Source of the DNA: Afipia massiliensis
GTDB taxonomy: Bacteria; Pseudomonadota; Alphaproteobacteria; Rhizobiales; Xanthobacteraceae
Assembly (NCBI RefSeq): GCF_014203115.1
Contig: NZ_JACHIJ010000007.1
Span: 1-64,000, forward strand
Length of the DNA stretch: 64,000 nt
Reading direction: 5' to 3'
This document shows, in pieces, positions 51,863 through 61,662 of this stretch. Both the position numbers and the translations under genes were made by a program. Below the pieces are notes generated by a model that was given only the letters and a program-made list of their open reading frames with translations, had not been told where the DNA came from and ran no database searches. Position 1 is the stretch's first letter. Each line of letters begins with the position of its first letter.

Positions 51863-52621
51863 GTGACTTTATTCCAGATCGTTGTGCTGGCCGTGGCGGG
51901 ATTCGCCGCAGGCACCGTCAATGCTGTCGCCGGTGGAGGCACGTTCCTTACATTTGCCGCCCTCGTCGCCTGCGGACTGCCGACGCTCGATGCCAACGCC
52001 ACCAGCGCAGTCGCTCTGACACCCAGCAATCTTTCCAGCGTCGCGGCCTACCGCTCCGAAGTCCGCAGCTATTTCCGCGAGATGATTCCGTTTGCGATCA
52101 TCGGATTGATCGGCGGCGGTGCCGGTGCGCTTTTGCTGATCTGGATAGGTGATGGCGGTTTCCGTCCGCTGGTGCCGTGGCTGCTGTTGCTGGCCACCTT
52201 GTTGTTTGCGTTCAGCAACCAGATACGCACCTTCGTCGAACCATGGTCGCGCGGACAGCATGCAGGCGCACGGATTGTCGCCTACGTGCTGATGATGGTG
52301 GTGGCGATCTATGGCGGATTTTTCGGAGCCGGCACCGGCATTATGATGCTCGCGGCACTGGCCATCCTCGAAAGCGGCAATTTTCACAAGGCCAACGCGA
52401 CCAAGCTTGTCGTCGCATTTCTGATTCAGATCATGTCGGCGGCGTTGCTGATCGCCGGAGGTCTGGTGCACTGGCCGCAGGCGCTTGTGACGATCGCAGC
52501 TTCCGCCTTCGGCGGATACTACGGTGTCACCCTTGCGCGCCGCGTGCCCGAAAAAATAATCCGCGCCGCGGTGGTGGCCATCGGCGCGGTTTTGACTGTT
52601 GTGTTCTTTGTCAGGACATGA
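51863..52621 (+). CDS. TSUP (TauE/SafE) family permease
   Basis: The protein is 252 residues with about eight helices. AGFAAGTVNAVAGGGTFLTF at the N-terminus and YGGFFGAGTGIMMLAALAIL in the middle are the two copies of the TSUP glycine-rich motif. The family exports sulfite, sulfoacetate, taurine-derived or other anionic compounds. The start is read as GTG at 51863, with GGGG upstream; a TTG at 51845 is possible. Confidence 0.85.
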   Translation: MTLFQIVVLAVAGFAAGTVNAVAGGGTFLTFAALVACGLPTLDANATSAVALTPSNLSSVAAYRSEVRSYFREMIPFAIIGLIGGGAGALLLIWIGDGGFRPLVPWLLLLATLLFAFSNQIRTFVEPWSRGQHAGARIVAYVLMMVVAIYGGFFGAGTGIMMLAALAILESGNFHKANATKLVVAFLIQIMSAALLIAGGLVHWPQALVTIAASAFGGYYGVTLARRVPEKIIRAAVVAIGAVLTVVFFVRT

Positions 52622-52651
52622 TCGGAAATCATGCCTTGAGGGCTTGAGCGA

Positions 52652-53056
52652 TCAGGCCTTGCCGCGCGAGGCGTCGACGCTCCACGGACCGGGGCCTGCG
52701 CTCGCCAGATAAAGGCATGCGAAGCAGAACATTGCGGCCAGCGTGCCGCCGTTCAGAAGCGGATGAAAAACGGCGCTGCCGGTCTTGAACATATGCCCGA
52801 TAAAGTAGGCGAATGCCATTTCGCCGGCCAGGATGAACGCCGACAGGCGGGTGAACAGGCCGACGATCAGCAGTGCGCCCAGCACCAGTTCGATTCCGCC
52901 GGCGACGAGACTGAGTGTCGGCGGGTTGGCGAACATCGGCACCGCCGGGATTTTCAGAATCTTGGCGACGCCGAACTGAAACAGCAGCAGGCCGGTCATG
53001 ATGCGCAGCACGCTGAGAAGCTGCGGCCGGTACGGTGCGAGAAAATCGAATTGCAT
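52652..53056 (-). CDS. DoxX-family membrane protein
   Basis: The protein is 134 residues with four helices. LLSVLRIMTGLLLFQFGVAK is the DoxX opening, and IVGLFTRLSAFILAGEMAFA with HPLLNGGTLAAMFCF follows. The family is loosely linked to electron transfer, thiosulfate:quinone reactions and oxidative-stress membrane complexes. AGGGGG upstream of ATG 53056 selects the start; a GTG two codons earlier is also possible. Confidence 0.85.
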   Translation of the reverse strand: MQFDFLAPYRPQLLSVLRIMTGLLLFQFGVAKILKIPAVPMFANPPTLSLVAGGIELVLGALLIVGLFTRLSAFILAGEMAFAYFIGHMFKTGSAVFHPLLNGGTLAAMFCFACLYLASAGPGPWSVDASRGKA

Positions 53057-53217
53057 GGTCACCCCCTGTTTGATTCCACGTGATTTGATATCGCGCCGGA
53101 CAGGGAAGCAATAGTGTTGCCCTTTGGAAATCCGATGACGATTTCGTGGGGCGATCCGGAATAAGTCGAAGGTGACAGTGTTGCGCGTGTGCCCTGGTTT
53201 CCGGTTGGAAACCGCCG

Positions 53218-53499
53218 CTATTTCTTCTGGGGTTCGCCCTGCGGAATATCCGCGGCGGTGCAGCGGATCGCCTTGGGCTGACAGGCAACCCCGATGTTCG
53301 AGCAGGTCGGTGCCTCGCCGCTCGCTCCGCGCGCGCAGTTCACGCAGTCATCGGTCCAGCGCTGGCAGTTCGGCTGGTTGACGTAGACCGAAAGCTCTTT
53401 CGGCTTCCCCGGCGGTGGAATGTCGATCTCGGCGGCGCGCGCGCCGGTGGTGGCAACCATCACCAACAGCAGCACCATCAGGACGCGAGAGCGCGGCAT
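53218..53499 (-). CDS. Small exported Cys-rich protein
   Basis: The protein is about 93 residues. A signal peptide (RVLMVLLLVMVATTGARA) precedes a mature part of about 70 residues with six Cys (NCQRWTDDCVNCARG, TCSNIGVAC, RC), a pattern suited to three disulfides. AGGAA just before ATG 53499 favours this start over 53511 or 53538. No family is recognised. Confidence 0.65.
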   Translation of the reverse strand: MPRSRVLMVLLLVMVATTGARAAEIDIPPPGKPKELSVYVNQPNCQRWTDDCVNCARGASGEAPTCSNIGVACQPKAIRCTAADIPQGEPQKK

Positions 53500-53560
53500 C
53501 ACATTCCTCATTGCGGCGAACTGGAGCCGGAAGCGCATGCTACAGCAGAACCAAAAGCAA

Positions 53561-53582
53561 ATGGCCGGGAAATCCCGGCCAT
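53561..53582 (-). terminator. Terminator after greA
   Basis: ATGGCCGGGA and TCCCGGCCAT form a perfect 10-bp stem with a 2-nt centre; on the minus strand it is followed by TTGCTTTTGG. It lies 34 bp after the greA stop. Confidence 0.7.
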
Positions 53583-53615
53583 TGTCATTGAAGTGCGTCG
53601 CTGTAAACGGACGGC

Positions 53616-54092
53616 TTACTTCCAGTCCACCCTGGTGATCTCGTAAGCCTTGGCGCCACCGGGAGCCACGACTTCCACCGAGGAGCCCTTCTTCTTGCCG
53701 ATCAGCGCGCGCGCCAGCGGCGAGGTAATCGAGATGCGGCCCTTCTTGGCGTCGGCCTCGGGCTCGCCGACGATCTGCCAGACAGCCTTCTTCTCGGTGT
53801 CCTCATCGACCAGCGTCACGGTCGCGCCGAACATGATGGTGTCGCCGGACAGTTTCGAGACGTCGATAATTTCGGCGCGCGCAAGCTTGTCCTCGAGTTC
53901 CGCGATGCGGCCCTCGTTATGCGACTGCGCTTCCTTCGCGGCATGATACTCGGCGTTCTCCGACAGGTCGCCATGCGAGCGCGCTTCGGCAATCTGCTCG
54001 ACGATGCGCGGGCGATCCACCGACTGGCGCTGCTTCAATTCAACTCCCAGGGCGTCGTATCCGCCTTGGGTCATCGGTACCTTGTCAACCAT
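53616..54092 (-). CDS. greA: Transcription elongation factor GreA
   Basis: The protein is 158 residues, exactly the usual GreA length. The N-terminal coiled coil has [20 protein letters not shown] with the conserved acidic tip (DLSENAEY), and the C-terminal globular domain ends in [20 protein letters not shown]. GreA inserts into the RNA polymerase secondary channel and rescues backtracked complexes. It lies directly downstream of carB on the same strand (about 170 bp), and AAGGACG precedes the ATG. Confidence 0.96.
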   Translation of the reverse strand: MVDKVPMTQGGYDALGVELKQRQSVDRPRIVEQIAEARSHGDLSENAEYHAAKEAQSHNEGRIAELEDKLARAEIIDVSKLSGDTIMFGATVTLVDEDTEKKAVWQIVGEPEADAKKGRISITSPLARALIGKKKGSSVEVVAPGGAKAYEITRVDWK

Positions 54093-54264
54093 TTCGTCGT
54101 CCTTGCATTTCGTGCGACGGGCTGTTGCCGCATGCACGAAACATCTTGTTTGATCCCGTTGGCTTACGGCCGCGGGGCAACGAATGAGAACACGATTGCG
54201 GCTGGGCGGTTCCCGCCGCAAGTTCCACTTATACTACGCCGGTCGGGATGACCGGCTACCAATT

Positions 54265-57200
54265 TCAGAGATCGGGGAAGTAACCTTGCAGGGTGCGGAC
54301 CTCGAGATCCCCGCCCAGATAGGCCCGGATGCCCTGCGCCGCCGCCAATGCACCCGAAAGAGTGGTGTAATACGGCACTTTATGCAAGAGGGCAGCACGC
54401 CGCAACGAGCGGCTGTCGGCGAGTGCCTGCGGCCCCTCGGTGGTATTGAAAACCAGTTGCACCTCGCCGTTGGTGATGGCGTCGACGATATGCGGGCGGC
54501 CTTCCAATACCTTGTTGATCTTCTCGGCCGGAACACCGTTTTCGACGAGAAAACGCTGCGTGCCGGATGTCGCGATCACCTTGAAGCCGAGCGAGCTCAG
54601 CAGTTTCACCGCGTCGAGGATTCGCGCCTTGTCGGTTTCGCGCACCGACACGAACACCGTGCCCTTGCGTGGCACGCGGGTGCCGCCGCCGAGCTGGCTC
54701 TTGGCGAAGGCCACCGCGAACGAGCGATCGATACCCATGACCTCGCCGGTCGATTTCATTTCCGGCCCGAGCACGGTGTCGACGCCGGGGAAACGCGCGA
54801 ACGGGAACACGGATTCCTTGACGCCGACATGGTTGAGCTTGGGCGGCTTCAGCTTGAAGTCGGCGAGCTTCTCGCCCGCCATGATGCGCGCGGCGATCTT
54901 GGCGACCGGAATCCCGACCACCTTGGCGACGAACGGCACCGTGCGCGAGGCGCGCGGATTGACCTCTAACACGTAGATATCGCCGTCCTTGATGGCGTAC
55001 TGCACGTTCATCAGGCCGACGACGTCGAGGCCGAGCGCGAGCTCGCGCGTCTGGCGCTCGAGTTCGGCGATCACCGCAGGCTCGAGCGAATGCGGCGGCA
55101 GCGAACAGGCCGAGTCGCCGGAATGAATACCGGCTTCCTCGATGTGTTCCATGATGCCGACGACGAACGTATCTTTTCCATCGCACAGGCAATCGACATC
55201 GACCTCAGTGGCGTCCGACAGGTAGCGGTCGAACAGCAGCGGGTTCTTGCCCAGCACCGTATTGATCTGGCCGGTCTTGTCGTTCGGGTAGCGCGCCTTG
55301 ACGTCAGCGGGCACCAGTTCCGGCAGCGTGCCGAGCAGATAATCGCCGAGCTGGAATTCCTCGCGGATGATCTGCATGGCGCGGCCGCCGAGCACGTAGG
55401 ATGGACGCACCACCAGCGGCAGGCCGAGATCGGCGGCCACCAGCCGCGCCTGCTCCACCGAATAGGCGATGCCGTTCTTGGGCTGCTTGAGCTTGAGCTT
55501 GTCGAGTACGCGCTTGAAGCGGTCGCGGTCTTCAGCGAGATCGATCGCGTCGGGCGAGGTGCCGAGGATCGGCACATTGGCTTCTTCCAGCGCGCGCGCG
55601 AGTTTCAGCGGGGTCTGGCCGCCGAACTGCACGATAACGCCGTGCAGCGTGCCGTTGCTGCGCTCGGTATCGATGATCTCGAGCACGTCTTCTGCGGTCA
55701 GCGGTTCGAAGTAGAGGCGATCCGCGGTGTCGTAGTCGGTCGAGACCGTTTCCGGATTGCAGTTGACCATGATGGATTCGAAGCCGGCGTCATGCAGCGC
55801 GAAGCAGGCATGGCAGCAGCAATAGTCGAACTCGATGCCCTGGCCGATCCGGTTGGGGCCGCCGCCGAGAATGATGACCTTGTTCTTGTCGGACGGCGCG
55901 CTTTCGTCGGCCATCGCGCCAGCGAACGGCGCTTCATAGGTCGAATACATGTAGGCGGTGGGCGAGGCGAATTCGGCGGCGCAGGTGTCGATGCGCTTGA
56001 ACACCGGGCGCACGTTCAGCGCACGGCGCGCGGCTTTCACCTCGGCTTCGGTGGTGTTGGCGAGCACGGCGAGGCGGGCGTCGGAGAAGCCCATCGCCTT
56101 CAGCATGCGCATGCTGTGGGCGTTGCCGGGCAGGCCGTTCGCCCGGACCTTGGCTTCCATCTCGATGATGCCGCGCATCTCGGCGAGGAACCACGGGTCG
56201 ATCTTGCACGAGGTGAAGATCTCCTCGTTGGTCCAGCCAAGCCGCATCGCCTGCGCGACCTGCAGCAGCCGGTCGGGGGTCGGCGTGCCGAGCGCGGCGC
56301 GCACGGCGTTCTTGTCGTCGCTCTGGCCGAGGCCTTCGATCTCGATTTCATCGAGGCCGGTGAGGCCGGTTTCGAGCCCGCGCAGCGCCTTCTGCAGGCT
56401 TTCCTGGAAGGTGCGGCCGATGGCCATGACTTCGCCGACCGACTTCATCGAGGTGGTCAGCGTGGTCGAGGCGCCGGGGAATTTTTCGAACGCGAAGCGT
56501 GGAATCTTGGTGACCACATAGTCGATGGTCGGCTCGAACGACGCCGGCGTGGCGCCGCCGGTGATGTCGTTGGCGATTTCATCGAGCGTGTAGCCGACCG
56601 CGAGCTTCGCCGCGACCTTGGCGATCGGGAAGCCGGTGGCCTTTGAGGCCAGCGCCGACGAGCGCGACACGCGCGGATTCATCTCGATCACGACCATGCG
56701 GCCGTCGGCCGGATTGACGCCGAACTGCACGTTCGAGCCGCCGGTCTCGACGCCGATCTCGCGCAGCACCGCCAGCGAGGCGTCGCGCATGATCTGGTAT
56801 TCTTTATCGGTCAGCGTGAGAGCAGGGGCGACGGTGATGGAGTCGCCGGTGTGCACGCCCATCGGATCGAGGTTCTCGATCGAGCAGACGATGATGCAGT
56901 TGTCCTTCTTGTCGCGGACAACCTCCATCTCGTATTCCTTCCAGCCGAGCACTGACTCTTCGATCAGAACTTCGTTGGTCGGCGAGGCATCGAGCCCGCG
57001 CTCGATGATGTCGAGAAATTCTTCCCGGTTATAGGCGATGCCGCCGCCGGTGCCGCCCATGGTGAACGAGGGGCGGATGATCGCGGGCAGGCCGATCTCG
57101 GAGAGCGCCATCAGCGCCTGGCCGAGCGCATGCTCCTGATAGCGCTTGCGCCGGTCGCCTTCATGCAGCACCCACTGCCGCTCGTGCTCGGCAAGCGCCT

Positions 57201-57729
57201 CGCCGGAGAGCTTTTCCTTCTCGGCAAGATACTGGTCGCGATACTGCTTCTTCAGCGCGGAGGCATTCGCTAGCCGCGATTTGGGCGTCTCGAGGCCGAT
57301 CTTGGTCATGGCCTCGCGGAAAAGCTGGCGGTCTTCCGCCTTGTCGATGGCGTCCGCCGTGGCGCCGATCATTTCGACGTCGAATTTGTCCAGCGTGCCC
57401 TGCTGGCGCAGCGACAGCGCGCAGTTCAGCGCGGTCTGGCCGCCCATGGTCGGGAGCAGCGCGAAACCGCCGGGGAGCACATGGCGCTCCTTCTCGATGA
57501 TCTTGGCGACGATTTCCGGCGTGATCGGCTCGATATAGGTCGCGTCCGCCAGTTCCGGGTCCGTCATGATGGTGGCCGGATTGGAATTGACCAGAACGAT
57601 GCGGTAGCCCTCTTCGCGGAGCGTCTTCACGGCCTGGGTGCCGGAATAATCGAATTCGCAGGCCTGGCCGATCACGATGGGGCCAGCGCCGATGATGAGG
57701 ATCGTCGAGATGTCTGTACGTTTAGGCAT
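54265..57729 (-). CDS. carB: Carbamoyl-phosphate synthase, large subunit
   Basis: The protein is 1154 residues. Two ATP-grasp halves are seen ([15 protein letters not shown] in the first; [17 protein letters not shown] in the second), plus the [20 protein letters not shown] opening, the oligomerisation region (~400-560) and the C-terminal methylglyoxal-synthase-like regulatory domain. It makes carbamoyl phosphate for pyrimidines and arginine, using ammonia channelled from CarA. Relative to E. coli (1073 residues) there is a charged ~48-residue insertion at about 153-200 ([17 protein letters not shown]). A strong terminator-like hairpin stands 28 bp upstream of its start. Confidence 0.97.
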   Translation of the reverse strand: MPKRTDISTILIIGAGPIVIGQACEFDYSGTQAVKTLREEGYRIVLVNSNPATIMTDPELADATYIEPITPEIVAKIIEKERHVLPGGFALLPTMGGQTALNCALSLRQQGTLDKFDVEMIGATADAIDKAEDRQLFREAMTKIGLETPKSRLANASALKKQYRDQYLAEKEKLSGEALAEHERQWVLHEGDRRKRYQEHALGQALMALSEIGLPAIIRPSFTMGGTGGGIAYNREEFLDIIERGLDASPTNEVLIEESVLGWKEYEMEVVRDKKDNCIIVCSIENLDPMGVHTGDSITVAPALTLTDKEYQIMRDASLAVLREIGVETGGSNVQFGVNPADGRMVVIEMNPRVSRSSALASKATGFPIAKVAAKLAVGYTLDEIANDITGGATPASFEPTIDYVVTKIPRFAFEKFPGASTTLTTSMKSVGEVMAIGRTFQESLQKALRGLETGLTGLDEIEIEGLGQSDDKNAVRAALGTPTPDRLLQVAQAMRLGWTNEEIFTSCKIDPWFLAEMRGIIEMEAKVRANGLPGNAHSMRMLKAMGFSDARLAVLANTTEAEVKAARRALNVRPVFKRIDTCAAEFASPTAYMYSTYEAPFAGAMADESAPSDKNKVIILGGGPNRIGQGIEFDYCCCHACFALHDAGFESIMVNCNPETVSTDYDTADRLYFEPLTAEDVLEIIDTERSNGTLHGVIVQFGGQTPLKLARALEEANVPILGTSPDAIDLAEDRDRFKRVLDKLKLKQPKNGIAYSVEQARLVAADLGLPLVVRPSYVLGGRAMQIIREEFQLGDYLLGTLPELVPADVKARYPNDKTGQINTVLGKNPLLFDRYLSDATEVDVDCLCDGKDTFVVGIMEHIEEAGIHSGDSACSLPPHSLEPAVIAELERQTRELALGLDVVGLMNVQYAIKDGDIYVLEVNPRASRTVPFVAKVVGIPVAKIAARIMAGEKLADFKLKPPKLNHVGVKESVFPFARFPGVDTVLGPEMKSTGEVMGIDRSFAVAFAKSQLGGGTRVPRKGTVFVSVRETDKARILDAVKLLSSLGFKVIATSGTQRFLVENGVPAEKINKVLEGRPHIVDAITNGEVQLVFNTTEGPQALADSRSLRRAALLHKVPYYTTLSGALAAAQGIRAYLGGDLEVRTLQGYFPDL

Positions 57730-57756
57730 TAAGTCTCACGGCAGGAATTTGGGCAC

Positions 57757-57784
57757 AAAAAAAGGGCGCGCATCCGCGCGTCCC
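57757..57784 (-). terminator. Terminator-like hairpin in the carB leader
   Basis: On the minus strand GGGACGCGC pairs with GCGCGCCC (one bulge) around a short GATG-type loop and runs straight into seven T residues. It lies 28 bp before the carB ATG, leaving no room for a promoter after it. Confidence 0.8.
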
Positions 57785-57930
57785 TTGAGCCAAGCGCCAG
57801 GTTGCCCTCGCGCGCGCCGTGTCTTTAGACCAGATTCCGTGACGGTGAAAGGCCTTAAAAGCCGCGATCAACTGCGAATTTCAGGCAGTTTCCGGGACTT
57901 GCGGCCCGCAGGATCGCGGACCAGAGAATT

Positions 57931-58005
57931 TGGAGGCTCGGCCTGGACTTGAACCAGGATGTGAAGCGTTTGCGGCGCCTCCGCGTAACATTCCGCCACC
58001 GAGAC
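57931..58005 (-). tRNA. Divergent tRNA-Cys-like gene (GCA)
   Basis: A 75-nt cloverleaf can be drawn: acceptor GTCTCGG/CCGAGCC (mismatch at pair 2:71), a three-pair D stem, anticodon stem AGGCG/CGCTT with loop CCGCAAA (anticodon GCA), T stem CCTGG/CCAGG with loop TTCAAGT, discriminator U73 and encoded CCA. U73 and GCA are tRNA-Cys identities. Odd features are C33 instead of the near-universal U33, the 2:71 mismatch and one G missing from the G18-G19 D-loop pair. It may be a decaying or specialised copy. Confidence 0.65.
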
Positions 58006-58070
58006 TACCGCGGCGTTACGTGGAGTCCACGAGGGCTTCGGCTTAACCTTAATGTGTGCAGTTGTATCGA

Positions 58071-58766
58071 TCAGGCACGCGGTGTCGCGACAAAAGTCAT
58101 GCGCGCGGGATTGTAGCCGATGTTGTTTTTTGCGCGCGATGCCTCGAACCCCGCGGCTTTCAGCTTCGCCAGCATGCCGGCTTCGGCGTAGCGCTGCAGT
58201 CCGATGCTTTTGCGCAATTGCCAGTAGTCCGACAGCGCCGTGCGGGCCAGCCCCCACAATGCGTCGGTCAGGAAGCCGTTCTTGGCCGCAAGCCTGAGCA
58301 GCGCCATCACGTCGGTCGCAGCACCGACTTCGGGGCGCAGGATATCACCCAGCACCAGACGGCCGCCGGGCTTCAATACGCGGCGCATCAGGGCGAACGC
58401 GGCGTCGAGTTCAACTGGCGTCATGTACTGCGCTACCGAAATCATCACCGCGAGATCGACCGACCTGTCCGGCAACTGTTGAAGGTCATCGAGCGAGCGG
58501 ACCGCGATTTTTGGGTTCGGGCCGAACCGGGCGGTGAGACGTCCGCGCACGCCGGGGGCGGGTTCGGCAAGGATCAGCTTTTGGCAGGCGGCTGCGACCT
58601 GCGCGGCGAACAGCGCCTCGCCGCAGGAATAATCCAGCACCACGGCCTCCGGAGAGGGGACGTATGCGAGAATGTCATTGGCGATCACGCGGAAATGCAC
58701 GTCGCGATGCAGCTTGCTGACATAAATCGTGTGGGTTGAATCGTAATAGTCGATCCAGTCGTCCAT
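58071..58766 (-). CDS. Class I SAM-dependent methyltransferase
   Basis: The protein is 231 residues. VVLDYSCGEALFAAQVAAAC is the SAM-binding motif I (DxxCGxG-like), ILAEPAPG gives the acidic ribose contact, and VDLAVMISVAQYMTP and LKPGGRLVLGDIL are motifs II-III. The substrate is unknown. The ATG at 58766 is chosen because the longer frame to 58787 starts inside a palindromic repeat. Confidence 0.82.
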   Translation of the reverse strand: MDDWIDYYDSTHTIYVSKLHRDVHFRVIANDILAYVPSPEAVVLDYSCGEALFAAQVAAACQKLILAEPAPGVRGRLTARFGPNPKIAVRSLDDLQQLPDRSVDLAVMISVAQYMTPVELDAAFALMRRVLKPGGRLVLGDILRPEVGAATDVMALLRLAAKNGFLTDALWGLARTALSDYWQLRKSIGLQRYAEAGMLAKLKAAGFEASRAKNNIGYNPARMTFVATPRA

Positions 58767-58782
58767 CGGCTTTGTCCGGACT

Positions 58783-58827
58783 GGCATGATCCCGAAAAGT
58801 GGGCCCGGTTTTCGGGAAGATCATGCC
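58783..58827. repeat. GATC-bounded dispersed palindromic repeat, copy 2
   Basis: GGCATGATC and GATCATGCC bound the inner stem CCCGAAAAGTGGGCCCGG/TTTTCGGG. Nearly identical to copy 1 (1958-2006). Confidence 0.88.
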
Positions 58828-58846
58828 TCTATGTTTCTATGTTAAT

Positions 58847-58887
58847 GGCATGGTCCCGGAAACCTGCGGTTTCGGAACGATCATGCC
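58847..58887. repeat. GATC-bounded dispersed palindromic repeat, copy 3 (diverged)
   Basis: GGCATGGTC and GATCATGCC bound CCGGAAACC/GGTTTCGG. It lies 19 bp after copy 2, so the two are tandem. Confidence 0.75.
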
Positions 58888-58996
58888 TCCAAGGGAGGGG
58901 TTCCCGCCCGGGAACCGGCGGGCCTAGGATGCGTTAGTTGGTCTGGCGATCACTGTCCATCGCCCGATGTTTATTTCCTAGCAGGAAGGCCCCGCC

Positions 58997-59521
58997 GTGA
59001 GCAAAACCAAGAATGCCGTTTCGGCCGAACTCGACACCCCCACCGATCTCGACAGTGCTGCCGTGACCAAGGTGTCGGCTGCACTCAACACGCTGCTGGC
59101 GGATGCCTTCGCGCTTTACTTAAAGACGAAGAATTTCCACTGGCATGTCAGCGGACGCCATTTCCGCGATTACCACGTTCTGCTCGACGAGCAGTCCACC
59201 CAAATCTTGGGCTCCACCGACCAGTTGGCGGAACGTGTCAGAAAGATCGGCGGAAACACCATCCGCTCCATCGGCCACATCGCCAAGCTCCAGACCCTCG
59301 AGGACAACGACGAGAAGTTCGTGCCGCCGCGCGAGATGCTTCGCGAACTGATGGAAGACAACAAGAAGGTCGCTGCGGCCATGCGCAAGGCGCACAAGGT
59401 TTGCGACGATGCCGAAGACGTTGCGTCCGCCAGCATCCTCGAGGTCTTCATCGATGAGACTGAGCGCCGGACCTGGTTCCTGTTCGAGGCCACCCGCCAG
59501 GAAGGCGGCAACGAGGCGTAA
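58997..59521 (+). CDS. dps: Dps-family ferritin-like DNA-protection protein
   Basis: The protein is 174 residues with four helices. The ferroxidase ligands are recognisable: KNFHWHVSGRHFRDYHVLLD carries the paired His/Asp/Glu motif typical of Dps. The N-terminal Lys/Ser/Ala-rich tail may bind DNA. It oxidises Fe(II) with peroxide and shields DNA in stationary phase. AGGAAGG supports the GTG start. A strong bidirectional terminator follows. Confidence 0.93.
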   Translation: MSKTKNAVSAELDTPTDLDSAAVTKVSAALNTLLADAFALYLKTKNFHWHVSGRHFRDYHVLLDEQSTQILGSTDQLAERVRKIGGNTIRSIGHIAKLQTLEDNDEKFVPPREMLRELMEDNKKVAAAMRKAHKVCDDAEDVASASILEVFIDETERRTWFLFEATRQEGGNEA

Positions 59522-59560
59522 GCCTTGTGCAGCGTCTTCGACGCGATCGTTACTGGATCG

Positions 59561-59592
59561 AAAAACGCCCGCTTCGCGCGGGCGTTTTTGTT
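59561..59592. terminator. Bidirectional intrinsic terminator (dps / HAD gene)
   Basis: AAAAACGCCCGC (59561-59572) pairs with GCGGGCGTTTTT (59578-59589), with a short TTCGC loop and a U tract on both strands. It separates two convergent transcripts. Confidence 0.9.
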
Positions 59593-59668
59593 TTCGATCT
59601 ATGCTCGCTGTCCTCGCAAGAGCGCGAGCTGCTCGGCAACGATCCAGAAGAGTTCGACTGGGCCGGAC

Positions 59669-60304
59669 TCAGCGCGGGGGAGTGAGGGCGGCGGTGATAT
59701 CGTTCATGGTATGAAAGATGAACTGCGGCCGTTGTGCTTGCAGCGCCTCTGGCAAGGTATACCCCCACGCCACGGCGCCGAAAGCGATGCCCACGGTGCG
59801 GGCGGCGTCGATGTCGCGGATTTCGTCGCCCACCGCGAGTGTTTGTGCGGCTGAGATTCCGGTATGGCGCAATGCTTTCTTGAACTGGGCGGCTTTGCCG
59901 AAGACCGAGACGCCGCAGCCATAGTGATGCACGAGCGCCGCCGTGTCGGGGCCAAGAATGGCGCGGACATTCGCTTCGGAGTTGGAACTGACGATGGCGA
60001 GCGTTCGTCCGGCCTCGCGTAGCTGCTGCAACATCCCTGCCGTTCCGTCGAACAGGCCGATGGCCGCGACGTCGTTCGCCTTGCGCGCGCGCATGTAGCT
60101 GGCGATGGCGGGCATCTTCCAGAACGGTACGCCGAGATGTGCGACGATCTCGCGCGCGCCTTTGCCGCGCAGCATGTCGATATCCTGCGGTGCAACGCGC
60201 CGGAATCCAAACCTGTCAGCAGCGTCGTTCACGACGTGCGAGAACCATGTGAAGGAATCCGCCAGCGTGCCGTCGAAATCGAACAAGACGAGACGATAGT
60301 CCAC
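59669..60304 (-). CDS. HAD-superfamily hydrolase
   Basis: The protein is 211 residues. The nucleophile motif is LFDFDGTLADSF, with a second motif TLAIVSSNSEANV and the acidic pair in VGDEIRDIDAARTVG; the helical cap makes it phosphoglycolate-phosphatase-like. The substrate is unknown. It starts with a GTG five bases after the carA stop, so it is co-transcribed and may be translated by re-initiation. Confidence 0.85.
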   Translation of the reverse strand: MDYRLVLFDFDGTLADSFTWFSHVVNDAADRFGFRRVAPQDIDMLRGKGAREIVAHLGVPFWKMPAIASYMRARKANDVAAIGLFDGTAGMLQQLREAGRTLAIVSSNSEANVRAILGPDTAALVHHYGCGVSVFGKAAQFKKALRHTGISAAQTLAVGDEIRDIDAARTVGIAFGAVAWGYTLPEALQAQRPQFIFHTMNDITAALTPPR

Positions 60305-60309
60305 GGGTG

Positions 60310-61518
60310 TCAGGCGCTCTTGCGCTGCGACGGGTCTTTGCGCACGCGCATCAGATCGGCGAAGCGCTTGAACAGGTAGTGCGAGTCGCGCGGGCCGGGC
60401 GAGGCCTCGGGATGGTACTGCACCGAGAACACCGGCTTGTCCGCCAGCGCGATGCCGCAGTTCGAGTCGTCGAACAGCGAGATATGCGTCTGAGTGACGT
60501 TGCTCGGCAGCGTGGTCTTGTCCACCGCGAAGCCGTGGTTCATCGACGTGATCTCGACCTTGCCGGTGGTGAGGTCTTTCACCGGATGGTTGGCGCCGTG
60601 GTGGCCCTGATGCATCTTCATGGTCTTGCCGCCGAGGGCGAGGCCGAGCATCTGGTGGCCGAGGCAGATCCCGAATGTCGGCGTGCCGGACTCGATCACC
60701 TTCTTGATGACGGGCACGGCATATTCGCCGGTCGCCGCCGGATCGCCGGGGCCGTTCGACAGGAACACGCCGTCCGGCTTCATCGCCAGAATGTCTTCGG
60801 CCGAGGTCTTCGCGGTCACGACCGTGACCTTGCAGCCTTCGCCGGCGAGAAGCCGCAGGATGTTGCGCTTGATGCCGTAGTCGATGGCGACGACGTTGAA
60901 TTCAGGCTTGTCCTGCTTGCCGAAACCCTTCTCCCATTCCCACGGCGTCTCGTCCCAGGTGAAACGCTGGGCGCTGGTCACCATCGGCACGAGGTCCATG
61001 CCCTCGAGGCCGGGCCATTCGCGCGCTTCTTCCTTGAGGCCGTGCAGGTCGAACTGGCCGTTCTTCGCGTGCGCGATCACGGCGTTGGGCATGCCCTTGT
61101 CGCGGATCAGCGCGGTCAGCGCCCGGGTGTCGATGCCCGAGAGGCCGATGATGCCGCGCGCCTTCAGCCATGCATCGAGATGCTTGGCTGAGCGATAGTT
61201 CGACGGATCGGTGATCGCGGCGCGCAGGATCACGCCGCGCGCGCCCGGCGTCGCCGCCATGTTCACCGTTTCGATGTCTTCGTCGTTGGTTCCGACATTC
61301 CCGACATGGGGAAATGTGAAAGTAATGAGCTGCCCGGCATAGGACGGATCGGTGAGGATTTCCTCATAACCGGTCATCGCCGTGTTGAAGCAGACCTCGC
61401 CAACGGCCTGACCTTCTGCGCCGAGGCCGAAGCCTTCCAGCACGGTGCCATCGGCAAGCACGAGGAGCGCGGTCGGTTTGAGGTCCGGCCAGGCTGAAGA
61501 GTTATCTGATGTCGTCAT
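60310..61518 (-). CDS. carA: Carbamoyl-phosphate synthase, small subunit
   Basis: The protein is 402 residues. The N-terminal domain has [19 protein letters not shown] and PHVGNVGTN; the class I glutamine amidotransferase domain has SNGPGDP, catalytic Cys in [14 protein letters not shown] and the His/Glu pair in YHPEASPGP. It releases ammonia from glutamine and sends it to CarB. carA is 2.6 kb from carB, with a methyltransferase, dps and HAD gene in between, and is transcribed with the HAD gene. Confidence 0.97.
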   Translation of the reverse strand: MTTSDNSSAWPDLKPTALLVLADGTVLEGFGLGAEGQAVGEVCFNTAMTGYEEILTDPSYAGQLITFTFPHVGNVGTNDEDIETVNMAATPGARGVILRAAITDPSNYRSAKHLDAWLKARGIIGLSGIDTRALTALIRDKGMPNAVIAHAKNGQFDLHGLKEEAREWPGLEGMDLVPMVTSAQRFTWDETPWEWEKGFGKQDKPEFNVVAIDYGIKRNILRLLAGEGCKVTVVTAKTSAEDILAMKPDGVFLSNGPGDPAATGEYAVPVIKKVIESGTPTFGICLGHQMLGLALGGKTMKMHQGHHGANHPVKDLTTGKVEITSMNHGFAVDKTTLPSNVTQTHISLFDDSNCGIALADKPVFSVQYHPEASPGPRDSHYLFKRFADLMRVRKDPSQRKSA

Positions 61519-61662
61519 AAGTGCATCACATAACCCCTGTGCCGCGGCGCGTCAAAGGCAGAAGCGCCGGAAATTCATGTCATTTGCACATATTTGACAC
61601 CCGGCGAACGCTGCCTAATCTGCGCCCCCGCGTGGCCACTCAGACATAACGAGCCGCGTCGC

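Larger units (their letters stand above)
57730..58070. other. Leader region of carB with hairpin and tRNA-like gene
   Basis: This 341-bp stretch between carB and the methyltransferase gene holds the hairpin 57757-57784 and the tRNA-Cys-like gene 57931-58005. No protein gene is seen. Confidence 0.7.

Noticed and set aside
55090-56646. 518-codon frame antisense to carB
   Set aside because: No recognisable fold; mirror frame of a highly conserved gene.
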